Below, one piece after another: positions 1-6,007 of a stretch of DNA of 8,358 nucleotides. Position 1 is the stretch's first letter. The number at the start of each line of letters is the position of its first letter. Origin of the DNA: Promethearchaeota archaeon. GTDB taxonomy: Archaea > Asgardarchaeota > Lokiarchaeia > Sigyniarchaeales > SOKP01. The stretch is from the NCBI GenBank assembly GCA_019058135.1, contig JAHLWE010000028.1, positions 1 through 8,358 of the forward strand, written 5' to 3'. The notes beneath the pieces are model-generated. The model worked only from the letters and a program-made list of their open reading frames with translations. It ran no database searches and was not told the origin of the DNA. Both the position numbers and the translations under genes were made by a program.

Positions 1-74
1 GAATTAACCAATAAATTTACATTAAATTTAATATTCAAAAAATCTATATATTTCATAAATAATTTGAATTTGTA

Positions 75-90
75 TTTAATTTTATAATTC
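75..90 (+). promoter_or_regulatory. Possible archaeal TATA-type promoter for the phosphatase-like/nikR unit
   Basis: An A/T box (TTTAATTTTATAAT) lies about 33-46 bases before the ATG at 121, a spacing that would give a short leader. A second candidate (ATCTATATATTT) is at about 42-53. The whole 120-bp leader is A/T-rich, so neither is distinctive. No Shine-Dalgarno sequence precedes the ATG and no convincing NikR operator dyad is visible. This call rests on composition and position only. Confidence 0.25.
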
Positions 91-120
91 TATTATTACA
101 ATTATTCACCAAAATAGAAA

Positions 121-852
121 ATGAGTGAATTAGAAAGTTATAAATGTTATTTATCACAATTACCGAGCACAATTTTAAAAATATTGGGACTTGAACCCCC
201 ATCTTTTATAAATGAACCAGTAAGTGAAATCATAGAGCATTTTAAAGGAATTGAACGAATTGTAATCAATTTAATTGATAATTTCGGGTTGTTTGAAATA
301 ACTTTTCTTAAACCACAATTTATAATTACAAATTCTGATGCTTTAATTTTATTATCAACAAAAAATCCATATACCTTAGGTTTTTTGCATCAAATAATGT
401 TTGGAGGGTTTGAAAAGAAGCCTAATGGCTTCCATTTATTGAGAGAAATTAATAATCAAGGAAAAAAAACGATATTTATAGGTAGAAAAAAAGATCTTGA
501 TAGATATGATGGTGGAACAAAGTCTATTGCGAAAGAGACAGACATGAGTTCATGGATTGAAGCTGCCAAGGTTGTAAACCGATTCGATTTAAGTTGGATT
601 CATTACTTAGATTTTGAGGCTTTGCATCGACTACATTCTAAATTAAGACAACAAACCCCAGAAGTATTACTTGAGAAATTAATTAATAGAACTGATAAGT
701 GGATATTAAGTACTTATAAACAATTAAGAAAAAAATCCTTAATGATTATTTTGGGAGATCATGGCAGATTTAAGATGGATTTAAAATATTCTGGCAAAAT
801 TGCTCAATGGCGTCAAGCCTCTGTACCTATTGCAATTTTAATCAAAAAATAA
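121..852 (+). CDS. Compact alkaline-phosphatase-superfamily-like protein (putative phosphatase/phosphodiesterase)
   Basis: The 243-residue protein shows an outline of the alkaline phosphatase/sulfatase/phosphopentomutase fold. A hydrophobic strand runs into IDNFG (D53), where the family places a metal-binding Asp. STKNPYTLGFLHQIMFGG (79-96) resembles the nucleophile segment, with T80 or T85 as the candidate Thr. HYLDFEALHRLH (161-172) resembles the D..GH metal site, and ILGDHGRF (210-217) matches the C-terminal DHG metal motif. Family members usually exceed 350 residues, so this is a reduced version; the cap or insert region must be small. No signal peptide or membrane segment is visible, so it is probably cytoplasmic. 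The stop is only 24 bp before the nikR ATG, suggesting cotranscription and possibly a nickel- or metal-related role. The substrate cannot be named. Fold assignment is inferred from motifs and the catalytic Thr is uncertain. Confidence 0.6.
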   Translation: MSELESYKCYLSQLPSTILKILGLEPPSFINEPVSEIIEHFKGIERIVINLIDNFGLFEITFLKPQFIITNSDALILLSTKNPYTLGFLHQIMFGGFEKKPNGFHLLREINNQGKKTIFIGRKKDLDRYDGGTKSIAKETDMSSWIEAAKVVNRFDLSWIHYLDFEALHRLHSKLRQQTPEVLLEKLINRTDKWILSTYKQLRKKSLMIILGDHGRFKMDLKYSGKIAQWRQASVPIAILIKK

Positions 853-876
853 TAATTCTTCTAATTTTTTTAAAAA

Positions 877-1395
877 ATGTTTAGAGGGTTTAAATTGAAA
901 GAAATCTATGAACGATTTACAATTTCTCTTCCTAAAGATTTATACGATGATTTTGAACACTTTAGGGAATCTCTAGGAATGAGTCGTTCTGATGCTATTC
1001 GAAAGGCTATGCAATCTTATATGGTAGATAAAGTTGCTGAAACGGATTTAGGTGGAGATATTGTAGGTTGTATTACTTATGTTTTAAAGCATGAGCATTT
1101 TGATAAGACATCTGAAGATGAGCCAGGTCCAAAATATGCATCTATTGTTCAATCTGATTTTATAAAAAGTAATGATATCCAGCATTTATTTCAAGATATT
1201 ATTATCTCAACGATGCACATTCACTTAGAAGATGATAATTGCTTGCTAATAATCGCAGTAAAAGGGCCAAAGAGAAGAATTTTTGAGATGAATAAACAAT
1301 TATCATCATTACAGAGTACAATCAACTTTGACTTTTCAATAGTAGGAAAGGATATTTCAGAAAAACAAGAACATAAACATCAGCATAAACATTAA
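877..1395 (+). CDS. nikR: NikR-type nickel-responsive transcriptional regulator (RHH/CopG plus ACT-like metal domain)
   Basis: The N-terminal ribbon-helix-helix domain spans about residues 11-50 (ERFTISLPKDLYDDF, then MSRSDAIRKAM) and would bind operator DNA as a dimer. The C-terminal nickel domain spans about 60-157. The four NikR nickel ligands are all present with exact family spacing: H103, H114, H116 and C122, matching H76, H87, H89 and C95 of E. coli NikR with a constant offset of 27. The MHIHL and DDNCL segments are diagnostic. The protein has 172 residues against roughly 140 for typical NikR; the excess is a few N-terminal residues, a longer linker and a C-terminal EHKHQHKH tail that could bind extra metal. 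The start is ambiguous: a TTG at 895 (codon 7) has GAGGG at 884-888 six bases upstream and gives the more family-like N-terminus, while the ATG at 877 has no ribosome-binding site. Targets are not evident, since no nickel transporter or hydrogenase gene lies nearby. Confidence 0.88.
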   Translation: MFRGFKLKEIYERFTISLPKDLYDDFEHFRESLGMSRSDAIRKAMQSYMVDKVAETDLGGDIVGCITYVLKHEHFDKTSEDEPGPKYASIVQSDFIKSNDIQHLFQDIIISTMHIHLEDDNCLLIIAVKGPKRRIFEMNKQLSSLQSTINFDFSIVGKDISEKQEHKHQHKH

Positions 1396-1432
1396 CTCTC
1401 GCAAAAAAAACTTATTTATTAAAAAAAAAGAG

Positions 1433-1502
1433 AAAAAATTTCCCCCTGGAGGCAAAGGATAAGATTTAATATCAGATAAAAAAAATTTGGGGAAATTTTT
1501 TT
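1433..1502 (+). terminator. Long inverted repeat after nikR, likely terminator or structured 3' RNA
   Basis: A perfect 13-bp inverted repeat pairs AAAAAATTTCCCC (1433-1445) with GGGGAAATTTTTT (1489-1501). The right arm ends in a run of seven T on the + strand, which suits termination of the nikR transcript 38 bp after its stop. The 43-nt loop is large for a simple terminator and holds a G-rich stretch (TGGAGGCAAAGG), so a structured 3' UTR or a small RNA is also possible. The stem has only four G-C pairs. Confidence 0.45.
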
Positions 1503-1572
1503 GGTTAAGGTATGTGTGTGTAATTAAAACTAAGGGAAAAAAAATATATTTATTATGGGAGTTAAAATTTAC

Positions 1573-1639
1573 TAATTTTCATAATGATGCTTTTTTCTTT
1601 TAAAAATAAAAGCAATAAAAAATTAAAGTATGAAAATTA
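1573..1639. terminator. Nested hairpin between convergent genes, candidate bidirectional terminator
   Basis: An outer perfect 11-bp inverted repeat pairs TAATTTTCATA (1573-1583) with TATGAAAATTA (1629-1639). Inside it GCTTTT (1589-1594) pairs with AAAAGC (1608-1613) around a self-complementary TTTTAAAA (1598-1605). The structure sits 38 bp after the end of the minus-strand methyltransferase, whose transcript here would read long T-rich runs (A runs on the + strand at 1602-1627). A bidirectional terminator is the simplest reading. All pairs except the inner GC pairs are weak. Confidence 0.4.
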
Positions 1640-1676
1640 TAGGATTATCTAATAAAATCTGTGATTTTCTTCTCCC

Positions 1677-2432
1677 TTAAGATTTATCATTTACCCAGTT
1701 AATCAAGCTCATCTGTACATTTGAAACTCTCCTTTTTGCAAAATCATAATAATCTTTTACAATTTCAAATCCTAAATAACTCCTTCCTAAAGTTTTTGCA
1801 GTAACAGCTACGGTTCCTGAGCCTATGAATGGATCAAATATAATATCTTTCTTATCACTACTGAACAGAATTATTTTTTTCACGAGTTCAACTGGAAGTT
1901 TAGTGGGTGTCTTTATTTTACCAGTCCAATACTTCCTTTTTATTATCCATACATCCTCTGGATAATGTTCGATTTTATTGAATTTATATTTTTTTTTGTT
2001 TTTAACCACAAATAATATATGATAATGGCTTGTAACATATTTCCTTTTTGTAAATACACCAAATTGATATTTCCAGATAAGATGATTTACCGTAAGAAAA
2101 CCAATTTCGTCCAATGCATTTAAAATGTCCTTGAGATTTGTCCATCCAGAAACAACATACATACTACCTGATTCTTTTATTATTCGATAGCATTCCCTAA
2201 TCCAACTAAAGGTAAATTCATAATATTTCTCTTGAGGAATTTCAATGTACCCTTCTAAAACATTATCTTGTTTTCGATTGTAATTATTTTTTTTAGCCTT
2301 GAAATTAATTGCAAAAGGTGGATCTGTGATAATTAAATCTATCGTCTCATTCGGAATATCTTTCATTAATTCTAAGGAATTTCCGCAATAAATTTCGTCA
2401 GTATAAAAGTTGCCTAATTTTTTTTTTGCCAT
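1677..2432 (-). CDS. Solitary beta-class DNA methyltransferase (N6-adenine or N4-cytosine)
   Basis: The protein would transfer a methyl group from S-adenosylmethionine to an exocyclic amino group in DNA. Counting from the GTG at 2435, catalytic motif IV (TDPPF, 37-41) comes first. The SAM-binding motif I (FDPFIGSGT, 200-208) is near the C-terminus, followed by GRSYLGFEI and a Tyr/Ala/Arg helix. This IV-before-I order defines the beta class. The preceding KTPTKLPVELVKKIILFSS is a variant of the usual H/K-P-T-x-K-P segment. About 250 residues is short but normal for the class. I chose the ATG at 2432 (MAKKKLGNF) over the GTG immediately upstream at 2435; neither has a Shine-Dalgarno sequence. 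No restriction enzyme or specificity subunit is adjacent, so it is probably an orphan enzyme or a remnant of a restriction-modification system. DPPF fits adenine better than cytosine; the recognition site cannot be read from sequence. Confidence 0.88.
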   Translation of the reverse strand: MAKKKLGNFYTDEIYCGNSLELMKDIPNETIDLIITDPPFAINFKAKKNNYNRKQDNVLEGYIEIPQEKYYEFTFSWIRECYRIIKESGSMYVVSGWTNLKDILNALDEIGFLTVNHLIWKYQFGVFTKRKYVTSHYHILFVVKNKKKYKFNKIEHYPEDVWIIKRKYWTGKIKTPTKLPVELVKKIILFSSDKKDIIFDPFIGSGTVAVTAKTLGRSYLGFEIVKDYYDFAKRRVSNVQMSLINWVNDKS

Positions 2433-2454
2433 CACTATATTTTATTTTCTTTTG

Positions 2455-2464
2455 ATTTTTTAAA
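2455..2464 (-). promoter_or_regulatory. Possible TATA box for the methyltransferase gene
   Basis: On the minus strand TTTAAAAAAT lies about 23-32 bases before the ATG at 2432, the spacing expected for a near-leaderless archaeal transcript. Absence of a Shine-Dalgarno sequence agrees with leaderless initiation. The region is so A/T-rich that chance occurrence is likely. Confidence 0.2.
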
Positions 2465-2544
2465 GTTATTATCCAAGATTTAATATTTGGAAAAAAGATG
2501 GAAAATTTTAATAACTAATCTAGAAATCATAAGTTCAAAAAATT

Positions 2545-2564
2545 AAAATATATATTATTATAAA
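2545..2564 (+). promoter_or_regulatory. TATA-type promoter of the MFS-ferredoxin-cysteine protein operon
   Basis: The run AAAATATATATTATTATAAA sits 17-36 bases before the ATG at 2581. A TATA box near 2548-2556 would place the transcript start at or just before the ATG, a leaderless arrangement, and no Shine-Dalgarno sequence precedes this ATG. The two downstream genes have purine-rich upstream sequences, which suits internal cistrons of one message. No clear operator is visible. Confidence 0.35.
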
Positions 2565-2580
2565 GTTAATTCTATAAAAC

Positions 2581-3879
2581 ATGAAGCAAAATTCTTTTTT
2601 TGTTTTAGTCTTATTGATACTTTTTTCATCAACTCTTTTTAGTATTTTAACTCCTATGGCTAATGAGATTACACTGGCTTTAGGATTAGCAGGTGAAGAG
2701 CAAGTAATTTACATCAATTCTATGTTTTTGAGAGTTGGTGCAGTTTCGTCGCTAGTTTGGGCAATTTTAGGCGATAAATTTTCCCGCAAAATATTACTAA
2801 TTATTGCTACTTTAGAATGGTCAATTTTTGCCCTTATTACCACTTTAGCTACAGATTTTTATTCTTTATTAATATATCAATTATCTACGGCAGTAGGTTT
2901 TGGGGCTGCTATACCTCTAACATACTCTTTATTAGTTGATTTAAGTGATATGAAAGAACGAGGGAAAAAATTTGGCTTATTAAGTGCAGTTTATGTTTTA
3001 GGTAATGGTTTAGGTCAGTTTCTTTCAGGATTTCTAATTGAGGTATGCCCATGGATTGTACCTTTTATTGTAGTTTCAATTGGTGGATTTGTTTGTTCAA
3101 TATTATTATTTACAGTTAAAGAACCATTAAGAGGACCAAAGGACAAATTATATGAAACTTTAGATGAAAGCTTTTTTGGATTAAGTTATAAAATTAGAAT
3201 TAAAGATTTAAAGGAAATCTGGAAAATCAAATCGATTTTCTTAATATTATGTTTTAATTTTGCAATGTTTATAGCAATAGGTGCTATTTCCTCCCTTTTG
3301 ATTGCGATGTTGAAAAATGATTACCAGTTTAGCTCCACAATTGCAACCATCTTTTTAATCATAATTTTTGGAAGTCAAATTCCGAGTGGGCCCCTTTTCG
3401 GATATATTGGTGATAAAAGCTATGAAAAAAACAAAAAAGGAAGAATGAAAATGGTTCTGGTTTGTCTCATAACCGGATCACTTTTTTATATTGTAGCATT
3501 TTCATTGGTTTTTACATCTACTGAAAATTTAATGGTTATTATATTCCTTCTTCTTACAATTTCAGGTGCTTTCTTTTTTGGGGGTATAGATCCACTTACT
3601 CAAGCGACGCTCGGAGAAATTAATCCACCTCAAATTAGATCAACTATTTATTCACTAAATTATTTATTAACAATCACCATTGGGCGAAGTATAAGTTTAT
3701 TGATTGTTGGTCAGCTATTTGTATTTTTTAATAATCAATATAGACCTGCTTATGTTATATTAGCCATTATGGCTTTATTAAGTAATTTACTTTTAATTCC
3801 AATTTTTAAATTTTTGCCTCGAGACATAGATAAAATTAAATCTAGACAGAAGAAAGAGAATGAAATAAAGCAAGAATAG
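2581..3879 (+). CDS. Major facilitator superfamily transporter (12 TM)
   Basis: The 432-residue protein has about 12 hydrophobic segments, consistent with two six-helix halves. The MFS loop 2-3 motif is present as GDKFSRK (64-70), with its counterpart in the second half at GYIGDKSYEKNKKGR (274-288). LVDLSDMKERGKKFG (118-132) after TM4 resembles the loop of spinster/organic-anion type MFS carriers. A polar linker at about 180-215 separates the halves and the C-terminus is a charged cytoplasmic tail (411-432). The substrate is not identifiable. The stop is 11 bp before the ferredoxin gene, so the three genes through 5207 are probably one operon and the transported compound may be linked to the redox chemistry of the partners. 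Family assignment is solid; substrate is unknown. Confidence 0.88.
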   Translation: MKQNSFFVLVLLILFSSTLFSILTPMANEITLALGLAGEEQVIYINSMFLRVGAVSSLVWAILGDKFSRKILLIIATLEWSIFALITTLATDFYSLLIYQLSTAVGFGAAIPLTYSLLVDLSDMKERGKKFGLLSAVYVLGNGLGQFLSGFLIEVCPWIVPFIVVSIGGFVCSILLFTVKEPLRGPKDKLYETLDESFFGLSYKIRIKDLKEIWKIKSIFLILCFNFAMFIAIGAISSLLIAMLKNDYQFSSTIATIFLIIIFGSQIPSGPLFGYIGDKSYEKNKKGRMKMVLVCLITGSLFYIVAFSLVFTSTENLMVIIFLLLTISGAFFFGGIDPLTQATLGEINPPQIRSTIYSLNYLLTITIGRSISLLIVGQLFVFFNNQYRPAYVILAIMALLSNLLLIPIFKFLPRDIDKIKSRQKKENEIKQE

Positions 3880-3890
3880 GAATTAGTGTA

Positions 3891-4592
3891 ATGGAAATAA
3901 AAGCTGATCTTTGTATAGGGTGCGGACAGTGCGTCATTATTTGTCCCGTTCAAGCGATCAAATTAATTGATAATATTGCAGTTATTGATAAGAATCTCTG
4001 TGTAGAATGTTCTATTTGTAAAAGGAATGCTGATTGTCCAGTCAATGCAATTAAATCCAGACGATTAAAATGGCCTCGCGTGATTAGAAGTCCCTTTAGT
4101 GATGTAATTTCTACTCATAAAATAACCGGAATTCCCGGAAGAGGGACAGAAGAGATGAAAACTAATGATGTAACCAATCGTTTTGGTGTGGATGAAATCG
4201 GTTTTACTATTGAAATTGGACGCCCTGGAGTAGGAACTCATCTTGGAAATATAGAATTATTTACGACGAAATTAATTTCTATTGGTGTAGAATTTGAAAA
4301 GGAAAGTCCTGTTTCAGCACTTTTAATTGATGATATTGGACACATTAAGAAAGATATAAAAGAAGAACGTGTTCTCTCTGCAATTATTGAATTTAAAGTA
4401 CCAATAAATAAAGCGACTTTGGTTATGCAAATGATAAAACAAATAGAAAAAAATATTGATACTATATTTACAGTAGGTGTTATTTCCCAAGTAATGAAAG
4501 ATGGGACGATTCCAATACTTGATTTACTAACTCGACAGGGATTTTCAGTTGGACCAAATGCTAAAGTTAATGTAGGTTTAGGTAAAGTATAA
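3891..4592 (+). CDS. Dicluster ferredoxin domain fused to a conserved domain with a GIPGRGTEEMKTND motif
   Basis: Residues 1-55 form a ferredoxin with two cluster sites: C8, C11, C14, C18 (CxxCxxCxxxCP) and C37, C40, C43, C49. The last gap of the second site is widened to five residues (CKRNADCP). It should hold two [4Fe-4S] clusters, though the wide gap may alter one. The rest (about 60-233) is a mixed alpha/beta domain starting with TGIPGRGTEEMKTNDVTNRF (79-98) and EIGRPGVGTHLGNIE. I recall this motif from ferredoxin-like proteins of anaerobes, some labelled 6-hydroxynicotinate reductase-like, but I cannot confirm that here and would not assign the reaction. The protein is probably a cytoplasmic electron-transfer or sensor component working with the adjacent cysteine-motif protein. 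The ATG at 3891 lies 11 bp after the transporter stop, with AGGA ten bases upstream. Confidence 0.75.
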   Translation: MEIKADLCIGCGQCVIICPVQAIKLIDNIAVIDKNLCVECSICKRNADCPVNAIKSRRLKWPRVIRSPFSDVISTHKITGIPGRGTEEMKTNDVTNRFGVDEIGFTIEIGRPGVGTHLGNIELFTTKLISIGVEFEKESPVSALLIDDIGHIKKDIKEERVLSAIIEFKVPINKATLVMQMIKQIEKNIDTIFTVGVISQVMKDGTIPILDLLTRQGFSVGPNAKVNVGLGKV

Positions 4593-4598
4593 ATTTAC

Positions 4599-4603
4599 GG
4601 AGG
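4599..4603 (+). promoter_or_regulatory. Shine-Dalgarno site that decides a GTG start
   Basis: GGAGG lies ten bases before the GTG at 4614, one of the few strong ribosome-binding sites in the window. An ATG at 4612-4614 overlaps the GTG in another frame but is followed at once by TGA, so it cannot start the protein. The GTG is therefore the best start, and this cistron is translated from its own internal site. Confidence 0.6.
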
Positions 4604-4613
4604 ATCAAGGGAT

Positions 4614-5207
4614 GTGACACATTCTTTACATAGAACGGGAAAAATAAACGATTTAAAGAGTGATTACATTATCTTAGCAATGCTTGCAGCTGGGATAAAC
4701 GATAAATATGCGGATGCAAAACAAAAACTATTACGAGTAGCCGAAATACTAAATCAAAATAATCCTATAAATATTATACCGAAACCTGCATGGAAGATTT
4801 CTCCAGTAATTACAGCAACCTTTATTGATATTAAAATGGTTAAGAATATTATACAAACTCTTAAACAAGAAGATTTAGGTGTTTCGATAGTAATTAGTGG
4901 ATTAATTTCCGAAATCCAAGAAGCAGTTAAAGAGACTGGTTTGAAAATGCATACCATACATCTTTCATTAGGTATATTTGGGAGAAAAGAACTTTTACCT
5001 TCTGAAGAAATATTGGAAATTACTACTATGTGTGGTCATCATTGTATATCTCCTCAATCTGTAAAATATTATGTGGAACTAATTAAAAGTGGAAAAATTT
5101 CTGTTGAAAATGCAGTAAAAAAATTATCAAAACCTTGTGTGTGCGGAATTTTTAATCCTACAAGAGCTATTACTCTCCTAAATAAATTAAGTGGAATTTT
5201 TTCTTAA
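4614..5207 (+). CDS. Conserved protein of unknown function with CGHHC and CVCG cysteine motifs
   Basis: The 197-residue soluble protein begins THSLHRTG and continues with an alpha-helical region (SDYIILAMLAAGINDKYADA, 16-35). It then has an alternating strand/helix core containing DLGVSIVISGLISEIQEAVK (87-106), and ends in a cysteine-bearing region. TTMCGHHCISPQSV (137-150) and PCVCGIFNPTRA (174-185) supply C140, C144, C175 and C177 plus two His, a plausible site for an Fe-S cluster or a metal. The EEILEITTMCGHH and CVCGIFNPTRA segments look strongly constrained, and I recall similar proteins in anaerobes as uncharacterised. It starts 21 bp after the ferredoxin gene with its own GGAGG, so the two probably act together, perhaps with the ferredoxin passing electrons to this site. 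No membrane segment or signal is present. No catalytic activity can be assigned. Confidence 0.65.
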   Translation: MTHSLHRTGKINDLKSDYIILAMLAAGINDKYADAKQKLLRVAEILNQNNPINIIPKPAWKISPVITATFIDIKMVKNIIQTLKQEDLGVSIVISGLISEIQEAVKETGLKMHTIHLSLGIFGRKELLPSEEILEITTMCGHHCISPQSVKYYVELIKSGKISVENAVKKLSKPCVCGIFNPTRAITLLNKLSGIFS

Positions 5208-5219
5208 TCTCTTATTGTT

Positions 5220-5942
5220 TTAAAATTTTCTCTTAATATAATAAATTCTAACAACAAGTATTATAACATGAAAGATAACAAACAAAATTAAATTTGGCGT
5301 GGTATTGATTATGAGTAATATTACTGCGATAATGCCTCCAATTGTAAGAAGAATAATATTTAAAATCTGAATTTGTTTATTCTCTTTTTTCAAATACAAC
5401 AAATTACCTATAATCAAATTTATTATTCCAAAAATTAACAAATAAACAATCATGTAATATAATCCAGGAAGAATTTGTGCTAGAATTTGAAAAAGATAAT
5501 TTAAACCTAAACCTCTTATTAAAATATTTGAGAAATATCCAATTTTTTCATCAATATCCATTTTATCGAGAATAGTATTAGAGATAAATAGAACTGGAAA
5601 TACATAAATATCTACTATTAGATGCCATACTATAAAACCATAAAGAAAGAATTTTTGCCCTACATCTATTGTGATTAAAAATAATAAGGATGCGCATCCA
5701 TTAAGAAAAATAACAACTGACGCGAAAATTATAGTTTGTTTTTTCTCATCTAATTCCTCTTTTTTTAATAGCATTAATAGCCTAAAACCTATAGGAATAA
5801 GAAAGAAACTATATATAAATACCGTTACCGAAAGATCTAATAACCCAATTGCTAAGAAACCCTCAATAACATGGGTTATTCCTAAAATAACAATAAAAAT
5901 TACCGCCAACAATTTAAGTTTATTGAGTCTTTCATCATCCAT
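5220..5942 (-). CDS. Multi-pass integral membrane protein of unknown function
   Basis: The 240-residue protein is mostly hydrophobic, with about seven or eight predicted membrane segments near residues 10-32, 37-59, 70-92, 98-121, 137-155 (weak), 158-183, 190-212 and 217-236. A charged loop (LLKKEELDEKKQ, 58-69) and a second (LDKMDIDEKIG, 125-135) separate groups of helices, and the C-terminus is basic (KRKF). Polar residues lie within helices: H24 and E27 (THVIEG) and H107 and D111 (WHLIVD), which could form a pore or binding site. I do not recognise the family. It converges with the upstream + operon with only 12 bp between stops, so the two units must terminate inside each other. The ATG at 5942 has no Shine-Dalgarno sequence. 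Confidence 0.7.
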   Translation of the reverse strand: MDDERLNKLKLLAVIFIVILGITHVIEGFLAIGLLDLSVTVFIYSFFLIPIGFRLLMLLKKEELDEKKQTIIFASVVIFLNGCASLLFLITIDVGQKFFLYGFIVWHLIVDIYVFPVLFISNTILDKMDIDEKIGYFSNILIRGLGLNYLFQILAQILPGLYYMIVYLLIFGIINLIIGNLLYLKKENKQIQILNIILLTIGGIIAVILLIINTTPNLILFVIFHVIILVVRIYYIKRKF

Positions 5943-5945
5943 AGA

Positions 5946-5956
5946 GAGATCATCTC
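5946..5956. promoter_or_regulatory. Small interrupted palindrome just before the membrane-protein start
   Basis: GAGAT-C-ATCTC forms a perfect 5-bp dyad around one base, ending three bases before the ATG of the membrane-protein gene. It sits where the transcript start is expected from the TATA-like box at 5971-5982, so it could be an operator. Its short length makes chance a serious alternative. Confidence 0.2.
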
Positions 5957-5970
5957 AGTTTATTATCAAA

Positions 5971-5982
5971 TAATAATATATT
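5971..5982 (-). promoter_or_regulatory. Possible TATA box for the membrane-protein gene
   Basis: Read on the minus strand, AATATATTATTA lies 29-40 bases before the ATG at 5942, compatible with a short-leader archaeal promoter. Support is position and composition only. Confidence 0.25.
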
Positions 5983-6007
5983 CTAAGTTTGATTCTATGG
6001 ATATTTA

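Noticed and set aside
21..32. Perfect palindrome ATTAAATTTAAT upstream of the first gene
   Set aside because: It is built only of A and T in A/T-rich DNA, where such dyads are expected by chance.
1511..1522. Short GT dinucleotide run in the convergent spacer
   Set aside because: It is too short to be a meaningful microsatellite and has no link to flanking signals.
1583..1590. ATGATG as a C/D-box small RNA C box
   Set aside because: The C box is incomplete and no D box (CTGA) follows at a sensible distance.
1628..1633. GTATGA, matching a half-site of the E. coli NikR operator
   Set aside because: No TCATAC partner lies at the required spacing, the TCATA upstream is in the wrong order, and it sits downstream of genes within a hairpin arm.
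2433..2435. GTG at 2435 as the methyltransferase start
   Set aside because: An ATG follows directly at 2432 and no ribosome site favours the GTG; the difference is one residue.
3750..3953. 67-codon minus-strand frame across the transporter/ferredoxin junction
   Set aside because: It overlaps two well-supported genes and shows no domain or start signal.
5671..5973. 100-codon + strand frame opposite the membrane-protein gene
   Set aside because: It is antisense to a gene with clear hydrophobic periodicity, has no recognisable domain, and its composition is that of a reverse-complement shadow.
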